A DNA stretch of 48,068 nucleotides from CAZEFK01 sp964511405 (GTDB taxonomy: Bacteria; Pseudomonadota; Alphaproteobacteria; Elsterales; Elsteraceae): assembly GCA_964511405.1 (NCBI GenBank), contig CAZEFK010000016.1, forward strand, positions 1 to 48,068. Direction: 5' to 3'. Position numbers and translations under genes: made by a program. Position 1 is the first letter of the stretch. The number at the start of each line of letters is the position of its first letter. The notes below the pieces were generated by a model. That model was not told the DNA's origin and did not search any database. It saw only the letters and a program-made list of their open reading frames with translations. This document shows, piece after piece, positions 1 to 9,977 of the stretch.

Positions 1-1320
1 GCGCGGCGGTGGGGCGACGGACGGCTGGATTGCGACGGGCGCCTTGGCCACCGCAGCGGCGGCGACCGGGACGGCGGCGCGCGCGACCGGCTGGCTGCTC
101 GCCAGGGCCGCCTGCGGTACCACCGTCGCGAATTTCTGGTTCACATAATTGATGTTGGTGACGTTGACGGTCTTGTTCACCTGGATATTTCGGATTTCGG
201 TAATATTGACGTTATGGACGTTGGTGATATTCACGTTTCGGATGTAAGTGTCGCTGACCCGGTAGGGTGGGCAATAGGGCTCCTCGGGCGCCAGCGGGAA
301 CCAGCCGACCAGCGGTGGACCGCCGACCGAGATCGACAGGCTCACCGCGCCGCCGACGAAGGCGACCAGGGCCGGGGCATAGACCGGGCGTTCGACCACG
401 GCGCCCGGGGTCCAGCCCCAGCCGTCGTCCAGATGCACCCAGCGGCCGTAGTGGAACGGCGCGAAGCCCCAGGGCTCGTCGTCGACCCAGGTCCAGCCCC
501 AGGGCTCGACCCAGGCCCAGTGGCCGTCGCGGTAAGGCGCCCAGTCCGGTGCCACCGCGACCGGCCGCCAGACTTCGCCATAGGTCGGGTCGGGCTGCCA
601 GCGGCCATAGCTGTCCAGATCTTCGGCGCCGGTCATGGTCGGCGGCACGTAGCGCCGGGTCGCGGCCATGCGCAGCGCGCGGTCGCGCTGGTCGGCCCAT
701 TGGTCCAGGGCCGTGGCCGCGGTCTGCCGGTCGACACGGTAGGTCGGCTGGTCGGTGCCGGTTGCGAGCGCGGTCTCGCCGGCCGTGACGTCCAGCGTGG
801 CGCCTGAGCCGACCAGGGCGCCGGCACCCTGAAAGACCATCAGGCGGGTCGGGTCGGCGGTAGTGCCGGCATCGACGTGATAGCGGCCGGGACGGTCGAG
901 GCGCACCGTGCCGCGCGGCGTGTCGATGGTCCAGGGCTGGCCGCCGGCCAGACTGCGCAGCTCGATATTGACGGCGCCCTGGGCCAGGCTCAGCGCCGTC
1001 GCCTGGTCGTCGAGGCGGTCGACGGTCAACTCGGTGCCGCCGTCCTGGCGCACCAGAGCGTCGCCGACCTGGATCTCGTCGTGAGCGCCTGGTTCGGTCC
1101 AGAACGCCTCGCCCGCGGTGACCGGATAGTTGACGCTCGCGGGCGACCACTGGTCCTGATCGGCCGTGTGATAGGATACGCCACCCTGGATCACGCTCAG
1201 CCGGCCGACGCGTGCCGGTGGGTCGCCGGGGGCACTCTCGTCGGCGCGGGCGGTGCCAAGCAGCCCGGCCAGGACCATCGCCGCCGGCACCAGAGCCGAG
1301 CGGGCGAGGAGCGATCGCAT
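1..1320 (-). CDS. FecR/DUF6600-like secreted protein (3' end outside window)
   Basis: The reading frame starts at ATG 1320, with a strong AAGGAGG-type ribosome site about 6 bases upstream, and stays open to the window edge (440 codons seen, no stop). The N-terminus is a signal peptide (MRSLLARSALVPAAMVLAGLL...ARA). Residues ~30-190 look like a FecR-type beta domain (GEAFWTEPGAHDEIQVGD, VNIELRSLAGG). Residues ~215-330 carry Trp-rich units typical of DUF6600 proteins (WAPYRDGHWAWVEPWGWTWV, PWGFAPFHYGRW, GWGWTPG). An Asn/Val/Ile-rich tail (NVNITNVHNVNITEIRNI) follows, then an Ala/Pro-rich end. It should be exported; its function is unknown. The longer Arg-rich frame at 212-1327 is a shadow of this gene. 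Confidence 0.85.
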   Translation of the reverse strand, partial: MRSLLARSALVPAAMVLAGLLGTARADESAPGDPPARVGRLSVIQGGVSYHTADQDQWSPASVNYPVTAGEAFWTEPGAHDEIQVGDALVRQDGGTELTVDRLDDQATALSLAQGAVNIELRSLAGGQPWTIDTPRGTVRLDRPGRYHVDAGTTADPTRLMVFQGAGALVGSGATLDVTAGETALATGTDQPTYRVDRQTAATALDQWADQRDRALRMAATRRYVPPTMTGAEDLDSYGRWQPDPTYGEVWRPVAVAPDWAPYRDGHWAWVEPWGWTWVDDEPWGFAPFHYGRWVHLDDGWGWTPGAVVERPVYAPALVAFVGGAVSLSISVGGPPLVGWFPLAPEEPYCPPYRVSDTYIRNVNITNVHNVNITEIRNIQVNKTVNVTNINYVNQKFATVVPQAALASSQPVARAAVPVAAAAVAKAPVAIQPSVAPPPR

Positions 1321-1455
1321 CTTGCACCTCCTTGGGGCACGACAGTCGCCGAACAGCGCAGCGGCTGCACAGGTAACATTGGTCCTGGACCGCAGTTTCA
1401 CGAGTTAAATAAAGTCAATGCCGGTGTAATCACTTTGGCTTGCGCTTGTGACAAA
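1321..1455. promoter_or_regulatory. Divergent intergenic region with AT-rich core
   Basis: This 135-bp spacer separates the divergent DUF6600-like and TRAP substrate-binding genes. Its middle (about 1400-1440) is much richer in A/T than the flanking genes and holds a TTGACT hexamer on the minus strand. I could not pair it with a convincing -10 box, so the promoter assignment rests on position and composition only. Confidence 0.3.
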
Positions 1456-1479
1456 ATGCGGTTAGTCGACTGGGTCGTC

Positions 1480-2529
1480 ATGCGGTTGCGGCGCGTCACA
1501 TTGGCCTTGTTCATTGCCGTGGTGCTGGCGGGGGCGGCGCGCGCGGAGTCGCGGATCATCCTCAAGGTGGCCGATCCGCTGCCGCCCGAGCATGTGATCG
1601 CGGTGCACGGCGCCCGCTATTTCATGGACCTGGTCGCGCAGGCCAGCCACGGCCGGATCGGCTTCGAATACTTTCCGGCCGAGCGGTTGGGCCACGCGCG
1701 CGACATGCTGCGGTTGGTCCAGGCCGGGACCGCCGACATCGCCTATCTGGCGCCGTCGGCCCTGGGTGGCGCGCTGCCGCTGTCGGACGTCGCCGAGTTG
1801 CCCGGCCTGTTCGACCGCGCCTGCGCCGGCGCGCGCGCGGTCTGGCCCCTGATCCATGACGGGCCGATCGGCCGGGCGGAGTACCGGCCGATCGGCATCG
1901 TGCCGGTGTTCGTGGCCATGCTCGGCCCGCGCCAGCTGCTGGGCCGCGATCCGCGGCCGGCGACCGCCGTCGACCTGCAGGGCTTGCGCATCCGCGTCGC
2001 GCGCGGGGACGACAGCCGCGCGGGCGACAGCATCGTGCGCGCCCTCGGCGCGGCGCCGGTGACCGTGGCGCCCGTGGCGCTCGACGCATCGGTCCGCCTG
2101 GGGCAGGTCGATGCCGTGCTCGGCCGCGCCGCCGATATGGTCGACACTCTGCCGGCCGGCATCCGCTATCAGACCGTGGGGGTTGGGTTCGGCGGCTCGG
2201 TCGCCGTCTATGCCATCGGCGCGGCTGCCCTGAGGCGGTTGGCGCCAGACCTGCAGGCGGCCCTGGCCGCGGCCGGGGCCGAGACCACCGAGCATCTATG
2301 CGCTGCCGTCGATGCCGAGGAGACCGCGGCGCGGTCCGAGCTCGAGGCGCGCGGGGTGGCGGCCGCGCCGCTGCTGCCGGTCGCCGCCCGAACCGTGGCC
2401 GAGCGGACCGCGGCGATCCGGCACGACTGGGCGGCAGCCCTCGACCGTCGGCATCTTCCGGGCAGCGCGGCCCTGGCCGGATTGGAGGCGGCGCTCGACC
2501 GGCCGCCGCCGGGCGTGGACTTGCCCTAG
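1480..2529 (+). CDS. TRAP-type solute-binding protein, DctP family, orphan
   Basis: A 349-residue protein from ATG 1480 with a signal peptide (MRLRRVTLALFIAVVLAGAARA), followed by a periplasmic binding fold of the DctP/TRAP family: residues KVADPLPPEHVIAVHG, GRIGFEYFPAERLGHARDMLRLVQAGTADIAYLAPSALG and AVDLQGLRIRVARG match the usual N-terminal lobe, signature and hinge. Such proteins bind carboxylates or related solutes for DctQ/DctM sodium-driven importers. No DctQ or DctM lies nearby, so it is an orphan or partners with genes elsewhere. The frame is open far upstream (to 877), but that part overlaps the opposite gene and reads as noise. ATG 1456 is an alternative start; neither has a good ribosome site. 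The C-terminal ~80 residues are unusually Ala/Arg-rich. Confidence 0.85.
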   Translation: MRLRRVTLALFIAVVLAGAARAESRIILKVADPLPPEHVIAVHGARYFMDLVAQASHGRIGFEYFPAERLGHARDMLRLVQAGTADIAYLAPSALGGALPLSDVAELPGLFDRACAGARAVWPLIHDGPIGRAEYRPIGIVPVFVAMLGPRQLLGRDPRPATAVDLQGLRIRVARGDDSRAGDSIVRALGAAPVTVAPVALDASVRLGQVDAVLGRAADMVDTLPAGIRYQTVGVGFGGSVAVYAIGAAALRRLAPDLQAALAAAGAETTEHLCAAVDAEETAARSELEARGVAAAPLLPVAARTVAERTAAIRHDWAAALDRRHLPGSAALAGLEAALDRPPPGVDLP

Positions 2530-2546
2530 CCGGCCCAGCGTGATGA

Positions 2547-2556
2547 ACTAGCTAGT
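2547..2556. promoter_or_regulatory. 10-bp palindrome upstream of adhesin promoter
   Basis: ACTAGCTAGT is a perfect palindrome lying 18 bp upstream of the -35 hexamer of the putative adhesin promoter. It could be an operator, but a 10-bp palindrome alone is weak evidence. Confidence 0.2.
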
Positions 2557-2573
2557 CGCAATTACCTAACGCA

Positions 2574-2604
2574 TTGACATGGCGATTTAATCGAATTTTG
2601 CTAT
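2574..2604 (+). promoter_or_regulatory. Putative sigma-70-type promoter of the adhesin gene
   Basis: A consensus TTGACA (2574-2579) is followed after 19 bp by TGCTAT (2599-2604), inside an AT-rich 85-bp spacer. Transcription would then begin near 2611, almost at GTG 2615, which argues for ATG 2639 as the real start of the adhesin. Confidence 0.45.
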
Positions 2605-2638
2605 CGTCGAGGTAGTGCATGTCTGCCTCGGCTCTGCC

Positions 2639-5600
2639 ATGAAGCTCAATGCGGCCTATTACCTGGCCTCAAATCCCGACGTGAGTCGGGCGGTCCAACA
2701 GGGACTGATCACCGCCAGCGGTCATTACACCACCATCGGCTACAAGGAAGGACGGAATCCCAGTCCGGACTTCAATGCTGCCTACTATCTGGCGCACAAT
2801 CCCGACGTCGCTGCCGCCGGCGTTGATCCCTTCGCCCATTTCAACAGCTTCGGCGCCAAGGAAGGCCGCGATCCCAACGCGCTCTTCGACACCAAGTACT
2901 ACCTGGCCACCAATCCGGATGTCTCGAAGGCCGTCGCCGCCGGGCTGACCACGGCCATCGATCATTACCTGGCGCTCGGCCGCGCCGAGGGACGGTCGCC
3001 TGACCTCACGATCACCCAGTCCTTCAACGCCACCAGCTACCTGCAGGCCAACCCCGACGTGTCGGCGGCGGTGCAGGCGGGCAGCATGACCGCCCTCCAG
3101 CATTTCCTGAACTTCGGGATGGCCGAGGGGCGCGCGGGTTCGGGCATCGACGTCGCCAACTTCAAGCGCGTGGTCACAGGTGTCCTCAGCGACGGGCGGA
3201 TCGCCGGCGCGTCGGGCTTCGTCGACCTCTTCGGCGACGGCGTGTTTCATGTCGGCGATCCGGTCGTGATCAGCGACTCGACCGGCAGCTTCACGCTGAC
3301 GGACCAGCCGACCGGGCCGCTGGTGTTCCGCGGCGGCACCGACCTGTCGACCGGCATGACGTTCACGCAGCCGCTGTCGGCACCGGTGGGGGCCACCGTC
3401 GTGGATCCGCTGACGACGCTGGTCCAGGCGATGATCACCAACGGCGCGGCGCCCGACGTCGCCGTCCAGCGGGTCGACCAGGCCCTTGGTCTGCCGACCA
3501 CGCTCGCGCTCACCCGGTTCGACCCGATCGCGGCTGCCAACGACGCCACGAATGCCGGCTCCAGCGCGGCGCTGGCCACCGCGATCCAGGCGCAGGCTGC
3601 CGCTGCCAAGCTCGTCAACCTCCTCAATGTCGTCTCCACGGCCATGCAGGGCGGCCAGGTCGCGCCCTCGGCCGCGGCTGCCGCTGCACTCAACGCGGTG
3701 GTCGCACAGATCGGGACCGGCGCGGCCGCCACCCCGCCAGCGCTCGACTTCGCCAGCCCCACGGTGTTTGCCGGCGCGATGTCGCGGGCCGCGGCCAGCT
3801 TTTCCAATCCGGCGCTGACCGCGTCGATCCAGGCCAATGGGGCATCGCTGGCCAGCATGGGTGCTGCGTTCACCGCGCAGATCGACACGGCCGTGGGCGG
3901 TGCCAGCACCGTGGCAGCCTTGGCCAATATCGCTAACGCGCAGACCGTGTTCGCAACGGCGATCGCGGCGGTGGCGCCGGCCCTGGCGGCTGGGGGCACG
4001 GTCGGCGCCGCCACGGTCCAGCAATTCACGGGCCTCTCGCTCGACGCGCTGATCACCGCCCAGCGGGCGGCCAATCCGACGCCGGCCGGGCTGGGCAGCA
4101 CGGCCGGCACGTCGCAGCCGGCGCCCGGCGCCGCGACCACGAGCTCGACCTCGGGGGCGGCGACCAGCGCCGGCGCCAACTTGTCCAGCAGCCCGCCGTC
4201 ACCGCCTCCGCCGCCGACCGGTCCGATCTTCTTCGATCTCAACGGCGACAGCCTGCTGGCGACGATCGGGACCGCCGCAGTCCGCCTGGACCAAGGGGTG
4301 TCGGCGTCGGTCCGCGACGCAGCCCTGCCGGCAACCGGCTTTTCCGGTGGGACTCTCACGGTCTCGATCGCCGGCAATGCGACGGCGGGCGACCAGCTGG
4401 GTCTGCTGAGCCTGGGCGGGATCGCGGTGTCGGGCTCGACGGTGGACTGGTTCGGCAGCCCGATCGGAACCCTGTCGGGCGGCGTGTCCGGCGCACCGCT
4501 CGTCGTCACCTTCACCAGCGCCGGGGCCGCGACCGCGGCCGCCAGCGCCGTCGTCGATGCCGTGGATTTCCTGGCGACCGGGGCCGGAGCCGGTGCGCGG
4601 ACGGTGATCTTCAGCGTCTCGGATGGCGCCCTCAGCGGCACGGCCAGCGTGTTCGCGACGGCAGCGGCGGTGCCGTCGATCCTGAACCTGGGCGGGGACG
4701 TGCTGTCGACGACGCTGGGCGCCACGGCGGTGATCGACCAGGGCACCGGCGCGATCGTGTCGGACGCCCGCAACCCGAGCAACGTCGGGGGCGGGGCGCT
4801 GTCGGTGATCGACAGCGGCTATGTGACCGGGGACCAGCTGAGCATCGCCAATATTGGCGGGATCTCGGTCTCGGGCGGGACGGTGAGCTACAGCGGGTCG
4901 GTGCTGGGGCNNNNNNNNNNNNNNNNNNNNNNNNNNNNNNNNNNNNNNNNNNNNNNNNNNNNNNNNNNNNNNNNNNNNNNNNNNNNNNNNNNNNNNNNNN
5001 NNNNNNNNNNGGCGGGATCTCGGTCTCGGGCGGGACGGTGAGCTACAGCGGGTCGGTGCTGGGGCAAGTGCTGACGCAGCCGGGCTATCTGTCGGTGAGC
5101 TTCAGCAACGGCGCGACGCTGGCCGGGGTGGACGCGCTGCTGGAGGCGGTGGCGTTCCAGGCGACGGGCGGCGGCGGGTACTCGCGCGCGGTCGGGTTCT
5201 ATGTGACCGACGGGGCGGGACTGCCGAGCAGCTTGCCGGTTTATGCGAGCGTGAGCGTGGCGCCGGGGGCGCCGTCGATCCTGAACCTGGGCGGGGACGG
5301 GCTGGCGACGACGGCGGGGACGGCGGCGGTGCGGCTGGACCAGGGGGTGTCGGCGTCGGTGAGCGACCCGAACCTGCTGGCGAACGGGATCTCGGGCGGC
5401 AGCCTGACGGTGTCGATCGCGGGCAACGCCGCGGCGGGCGACCAGCTGGGCCTGCTGAACCTGGGCGGGATCGCGGTGTCTGGCTCGACGGTGGACTGGT
5501 TCGGCAGTCCGATCGGGACGCTGTCGGGCGGCAGCTCGGGCTCGCCGCTGGTGCTGACCTTCACCAGCGTCAGCAGCGGCGCAGGCACGGCGGCGGTGGC

Positions 5601-8600
5601 GGGGGCGATCGAGGCGGTCGACTTCCTGGCGACCAGCGCCGGAGCCGGGCCGCGGACGGTGCAGTTCGCGCTGTCCGACGGCCTGGGTGGCGGCAGCGGC
5701 ACGGCCGCGGTGACGGTGACCGTCGGGGCGGCGCCGATTGCGCCGTCGATCCTGAACCTGTCGGGCGATGCGCTGGTGACGACGGCGGGTGCTGCGGCTG
5801 CACGCCTGGACCAGGGGACGTCGGCATCGGTCAGCGACCCCAATGGGCTGATCGGGTTCACCGGCGGCAATCTGGTCGTTTCGATCAGCGGCAACGCTGC
5901 GTCGGGCGACCAGTTGGGCGTGCTGAGCCTGGGCGGGATCGCGGTGTCGGGGTCGACGGTCTACTCGGGCGGCAATCCGATCGGTCCGCTGTCGGGCGGC
6001 GTGTCCGGGGCGCCGCTGGTGGTGAGCTTCACCAGCTACGGCGCCAACATCGCGGTGGTGGGCAACCTGATCGACGCGATCGACTTCCAGGCGACGAGCG
6101 CCGGGGCCGGGCCGCGGACGGTGACGTTCGCGGTGTCGGACGGCAGCGGGGCGCCGGCGGGCACGGCGGCGACACTGGTGACGGTGGCGGCGGCGCCGGT
6201 TGCGCCGTCGATCCTGAATCTGGGCGGTGACGTGCTGTCGACGACGCTGGGCGCAGCGCCGGCGGTGATCGACCAGGGCACGGGCGCGACCGTGTCGGAC
6301 GCCGGCAATCCGAGCAATGTCGGGGGCGGGACCCTGACGGTGATCGACAGCAGCTACGTGACCGGGGATCAGCTGAGCATCGCCACTGTCGGCGGGATCT
6401 CGGTCTCGGGCGGGACGGTGAGCTACAGCGGGTCGGTGCTGGGGCAAGTGCTGACGCAGCCGGGCTATCTGTCGGTGAGCTTCAGCAACGGCGCGACGCT
6501 GGCCGGGGTGGACGCGCTGCTGGAGGCGGTGGCGTTCCAGGCGACGGGCGGCGGCGGGTACTCGCGCGCGGTCGGGTTCTATGTGACCGACGGGGCGGGA
6601 CTGCCGAGCAGCTTGCCGGTTTATGCGAGCGTGAGCGTGGCGCCGGGGGCGCCGTCGATCCTGAACCTGGGCGGGGACGGGCTGGCGACGACGGCGGGGA
6701 CGGCGGCGGTGCGGCTGGACCAGGGGGTGTCGGCGTCGGTGAGCGACCCGAACCTGCTGGCGAACGGGATCTCGGGCGGCAGCCTGACGGTGTCGATCGC
6801 GGGCAACGCCGCGGCGGGCGACCAGCTGGGCCTGCTGAACCTGGGCGGGATCGCGGTGTCTGGCTCGACGGTGGACTGGTTCGGCAGTCCGATCGGGACG
6901 CTGTCGGGCGGCAGCTCGGGCTCGCCGCTGGTGCTGACCTTCACCAGCGTCAGCAGCGGCGCAGGCACGGCGGCGGTGGCGGGGGCGATCGAGGCGGTCG
7001 ACTTCCTGGCGACCAGCGCCGGAGCCGGGCCGCGGACGGTGCAGTTCGCGCTGTCCGACGGCCTGGGTGGCGGCAGCGGCACGGCCGCGGTGACGGTGAC
7101 CGTCGGGGCGGCGCCGGTTGCGCCGTCGATCCTGAACCTGAACGGCGACGTGCTGTCGACCACGCTCGGCGCCACGGCCGTGATCGACCAGGGCACGTCG
7201 GCATCGGTCGGCGACCCCAACAATCCGGCCAACGTCTCGGGCGGCTCCGTCACGGTGACCCTGGTCGGCAACGCGACGGCCGGCGACCAGCTGAGCCTTG
7301 CCAGCCTCAACGGCATCGCGGTGTCGGGCACCACCGTCGACTGGCTGGGCGCGCCGATCGGGCAGCTCAGCGGCGGGGTCTCGGGCGTCCCCTTGGTCGT
7401 GACCTTCACCAGCAGCGGCGCCGGCCTGCAGCAGATGGACCTGGTCCTCGACGCCGTGGCGTTTTCCGCCACCAGCTATGGCGCAGGCCCGCGCACCGTG
7501 GCCGTCTCGGTCGCGGACGGGACCGGCGCCGTATCGAGCGCAGCGGTCACCGCGTCGGTGGTGCTGCCCGCGATCGAGATCGACCAGTTCAGCGGCACCT
7601 ACAACCTCGCCACGATCAACAACGGCCTGGAAGGCGTGCTGCTGGCCGGCTCAGGGCCGACCGCGACGACGTCGCAGTCGGTCACGCTCAGCGGCTTCAA
7701 CTCGGCCGGCCCGACCAGCGTGACCTTGACCGGCGCCGGCTATGCACCGACCGCGATCAACAGCGGGGTCAGTCTGGGAATCGTTGTCACGGGAGCGACC
7801 CTGACGGGTGAGTTCGACACGGCGACTCTGACGCTGGTGGCCCAGGGCGGGTCAGGGGTCCTCGTGAGCGGCCTGACGACGCCGGGCATCGAGGCGCTCA
7901 ACCTGGTTTCGCTTCCGAGCGGCACCACCGCGGTGTCGCCGGCCAGACCGAACTATGTGCAATCGATCACCGACGCAGACCTGACCCAGCTGACCATCAG
8001 CGGCTCCGCCCCGGTGTCGGTCGCCGTGGGCCTGCCAGGATCGCTGTCGGTGATCAGCGCCACGGCGGCGACGGCACCCGTGAGCATCGTCGGTTCTCTG
8101 AACTCGGGCGCCGTCAGCGAGGCGATCTACCTCGGCAGCGGCGGCGGCCTCGCCATTGGCGGTGCCGCCGGCGATTCCCTCGTCGCCAGCGGCGGCACCA
8201 GCGTGCTCGTGGGCGGCCTTGGCGCGGATACCCTGACCGGCGGCCCCGGCGTCACCTATTTCCGGTATTGGGATGTCGACCAGAGCACCGCCGGCACCGC
8301 CCCCGGGGTCGACCGCATCACCGACTTCGCCTCCGGCCGCGACTGGCTGGCGTTCGCGCGCCAGGGCCTGGGCAACGGCTTCTTTGCCAGCGCCCCCGCG
8401 ATCGGTGTCAGCAGCCCGGCCGTCGCGGGCTCGCAGGTCTATGTCGCGCTGGCCAGCGGCATCACCACGGCCGCCGCTCTGGACGACATCGGGGTTGCCG
8501 GTCACACGCTGGTGTCGGGAACGGTTTCGACCACAGGAACGCTGGCAGCCGCCATCGTGACGGTGACGAGCGGCACCCTGGCCGGGACCTATCTCTTCGT

Positions 8601-8700
8601 GAACGACTCCGGGGCCAGCTATTCGTCCGCAACCGACATGATCATCAACATCACGGGAGCCACGGCCGCACCGATCGCGTCCGACTTCACCTTCTTCTGA
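2639..8700 (+). CDS. Very large RTX-like repeat adhesin, interrupted by scaffold gap
   Basis: One gene, split by the 4911-5010 gap; if the 55-bp overlap of the gap flanks is merged it encodes about 1968 residues from ATG 2639 (GTG 2615 is an alternative). Order: four ~45-residue repeats of type YYLAxNPDV...HF..FG..EGR (residues ~1-170); an Ala-rich region (~175-515) starting with a GGTDLSTG/PLTTLVQAM domain; a Pro-rich linker; seven ~150-residue beta-sandwich repeats beginning PSILNLxGD (4222-7566), like cadherin/Ig-like repeats of LapA-type adhesins; a beta-rich region; one RTX-like GGLGADTLTGG stretch; and a C-terminus (TYLFVNDSG...SSATDMIINITG) resembling bluetail-type surface protein ends. 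There is no N-terminal signal peptide, so type I secretion is inferred. No type I transporter is in the window. Confidence 0.85.
4911..5010. other. Assembly gap (100 N) inside the adhesin gene
   Basis: Exactly 100 N, the customary placeholder for a gap of unknown size. The 55 bp before it (4856-4910) and the 55 bp after it (5011-5065) are identical and in the same codon phase. Confidence 0.98.
5011..5736 (+). repeat. 726-bp exact direct repeat, copy 1
   Basis: Identical at every base to 6391-7116; the first difference is A5737 versus G7117. It covers the second half of sandwich repeat 2 and nearly all of repeat 3. The period between copies is 1380 bp. The intervening 5737-6390 segment (repeats 4 and 5 in part) is clearly diverged from both. 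Confidence 0.97.
6391..7116 (+). repeat. 726-bp exact direct repeat, copy 2
   Basis: Second copy of the 5011-5736 block, covering the second half of sandwich repeat 5 and nearly all of repeat 6. Its first 55 bp also match the last 55 bp before the assembly gap. Confidence 0.97.
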
Positions 8701-8721
8701 TGACTGGCCTCCGACGGCCGG

Positions 8722-9945
8722 CTACTTGCCCACCCGCACCAGCGCCACCCGGTTCACGCCGCTCTCGGCGAGCACCAGGTTGCCGTCGCGGGTGGCCATC
8801 ATGTTCCGGACCACCCCGCCGCCCGACGGGATCGCCCAGGTCTGGAAGCGCTCGGTGGCGAGGTCGAAGCGGACCAGGGTGTTCGGCTTGACCCCGGACT
8901 CGCTGTACCAGATCGCGCCGTCCAGGTAGGTCATGCCATAGGGCAGCGAGCGTGGGCCGCCGGGCGAGGCCCATTCCTTGACCTGGCCGGTCGCGAGGTC
9001 CAGCCGACCGAGATAGCCGCGGCTGTAGTCCGAGTACCAGATCACGTCATCGGGCGTGATCGCGATGCGGCGCGGGCGGCTGGCCGGGTTGGGCAGCGGA
9101 TATTCCCGGACCTTGAGCGTCCCAGGATCGATGCTGGCGATCTTGTTGCTGCCGAATTCGTCGAAGACCGGCACGCCCTGGGACGTGATCACCATGCCGT
9201 ACGGATTGGACTTCGGGGTCGGCGAGGTCACCAGCGCGATCGCCCCGGTCCGGGGATCGAGCCGGCCGACGCGGTTGGCGCTCTGCACGGTGAACCACAG
9301 AATGCCGCTGCGGTCGAACAGCGGCGTGTGGGGGTCGCGGGCGTCGGGGTCCGGCAGCGGATATTCGCGGACCTCGCCGGTGCTGGGGTCGAGCTTGCCG
9401 ATATAGCCCTGGAAGTTGGCCGTGAACCAGATCGCGCCGTCGGCGTCGGCGGTGAGCCCGTGCGGGCCGGACATCGGCGTCCGGGGATGGAACTCGCGGA
9501 TGGCGCCGCTGGCCGGATCGATGCGTCCCAGCACATTGGCCATGTGACCGGTGTACCAGATCGCGCCGTCGCGGGTGGCCAGCGGGTCATGCGGCCGCGA
9601 TCCCGGCGTCGGCACCACCCACTCCGTGAACGATACAGTGGCCGGGCCGGGCAGCAGCACGGCGGCCGGCCGCGGCTTCTCCGGGAACTGCGCCGCCAGA
9701 TAGTCGGCGATGACGCCGATTTGGTCGGCCGGCACCGGGGCGCCGACATTGACCATCATGTGCACGGTCGTGTCCCAGTCCTGGCGGCTGTGGCCGGCGC
9801 CGGTCACGCGCGCGAGCTCATGGCAGCCCGAGCAGGCGGTCTCGACGGTGGCCTTGCCGGGACCGTCCGGCAGAGATTGGGCAAGCGCCGGCCCCGCCCC
9901 GGCGAGGCAGGCGGCAGCCAGCAGCGGGCGCCGGATCGTCGACAT
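8722..9945 (-). CDS. Cytochrome c fused to Vgb-like beta-propeller, periplasmic
   Basis: 407 residues from ATG 9945, which has a GGAGGG ribosome site. A signal peptide ends near ALAQ (residue 23). A c-type heme motif CSGCH lies at residues 38-42, in a short domain with Met residues that could give the sixth ligand (HMMVNVG). From ~100 to the end it is a propeller with repeated units DGAIWYT...GRIDPASGAIREFHP, GAIWFTANFQGYIGKLDP, GILWFTVQSANRVGRLDP, like virginiamycin B lyase (Vgb). Vgb itself opens streptogramin B rings, but many Vgb-like proteins have unknown roles, and I cannot place the Vgb catalytic residues here. The heme domain suggests redox coupling in the periplasm. It is last in a minus-strand run, 32 bp after the serine hydrolase. 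Convergent with the adhesin, 21 bp apart. Confidence 0.85.
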   Translation of the reverse strand: MSTIRRPLLAAACLAGAGPALAQSLPDGPGKATVETACSGCHELARVTGAGHSRQDWDTTVHMMVNVGAPVPADQIGVIADYLAAQFPEKPRPAAVLLPGPATVSFTEWVVPTPGSRPHDPLATRDGAIWYTGHMANVLGRIDPASGAIREFHPRTPMSGPHGLTADADGAIWFTANFQGYIGKLDPSTGEVREYPLPDPDARDPHTPLFDRSGILWFTVQSANRVGRLDPRTGAIALVTSPTPKSNPYGMVITSQGVPVFDEFGSNKIASIDPGTLKVREYPLPNPASRPRRIAITPDDVIWYSDYSRGYLGRLDLATGQVKEWASPGGPRSLPYGMTYLDGAIWYSESGVKPNTLVRFDLATERFQTWAIPSGGGVVRNMMATRDGNLVLAESGVNRVALVRVGK

Positions 9946-9977
9946 CGCGCCTCCCTCCGTGCGCGGGGTGAGCGATG

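Noticed and set aside
212..1327. 371-codon minus-strand frame, Arg/Pro-rich
   Set aside because: Shifted frame of the FecR/DUF6600-like gene, which has the signal peptide, domain motifs and ribosome site.
877..1455. N-terminal extension of the TRAP binding protein
   Set aside because: Overlaps the divergent gene, has no family similarity, and would bury the signal peptide.
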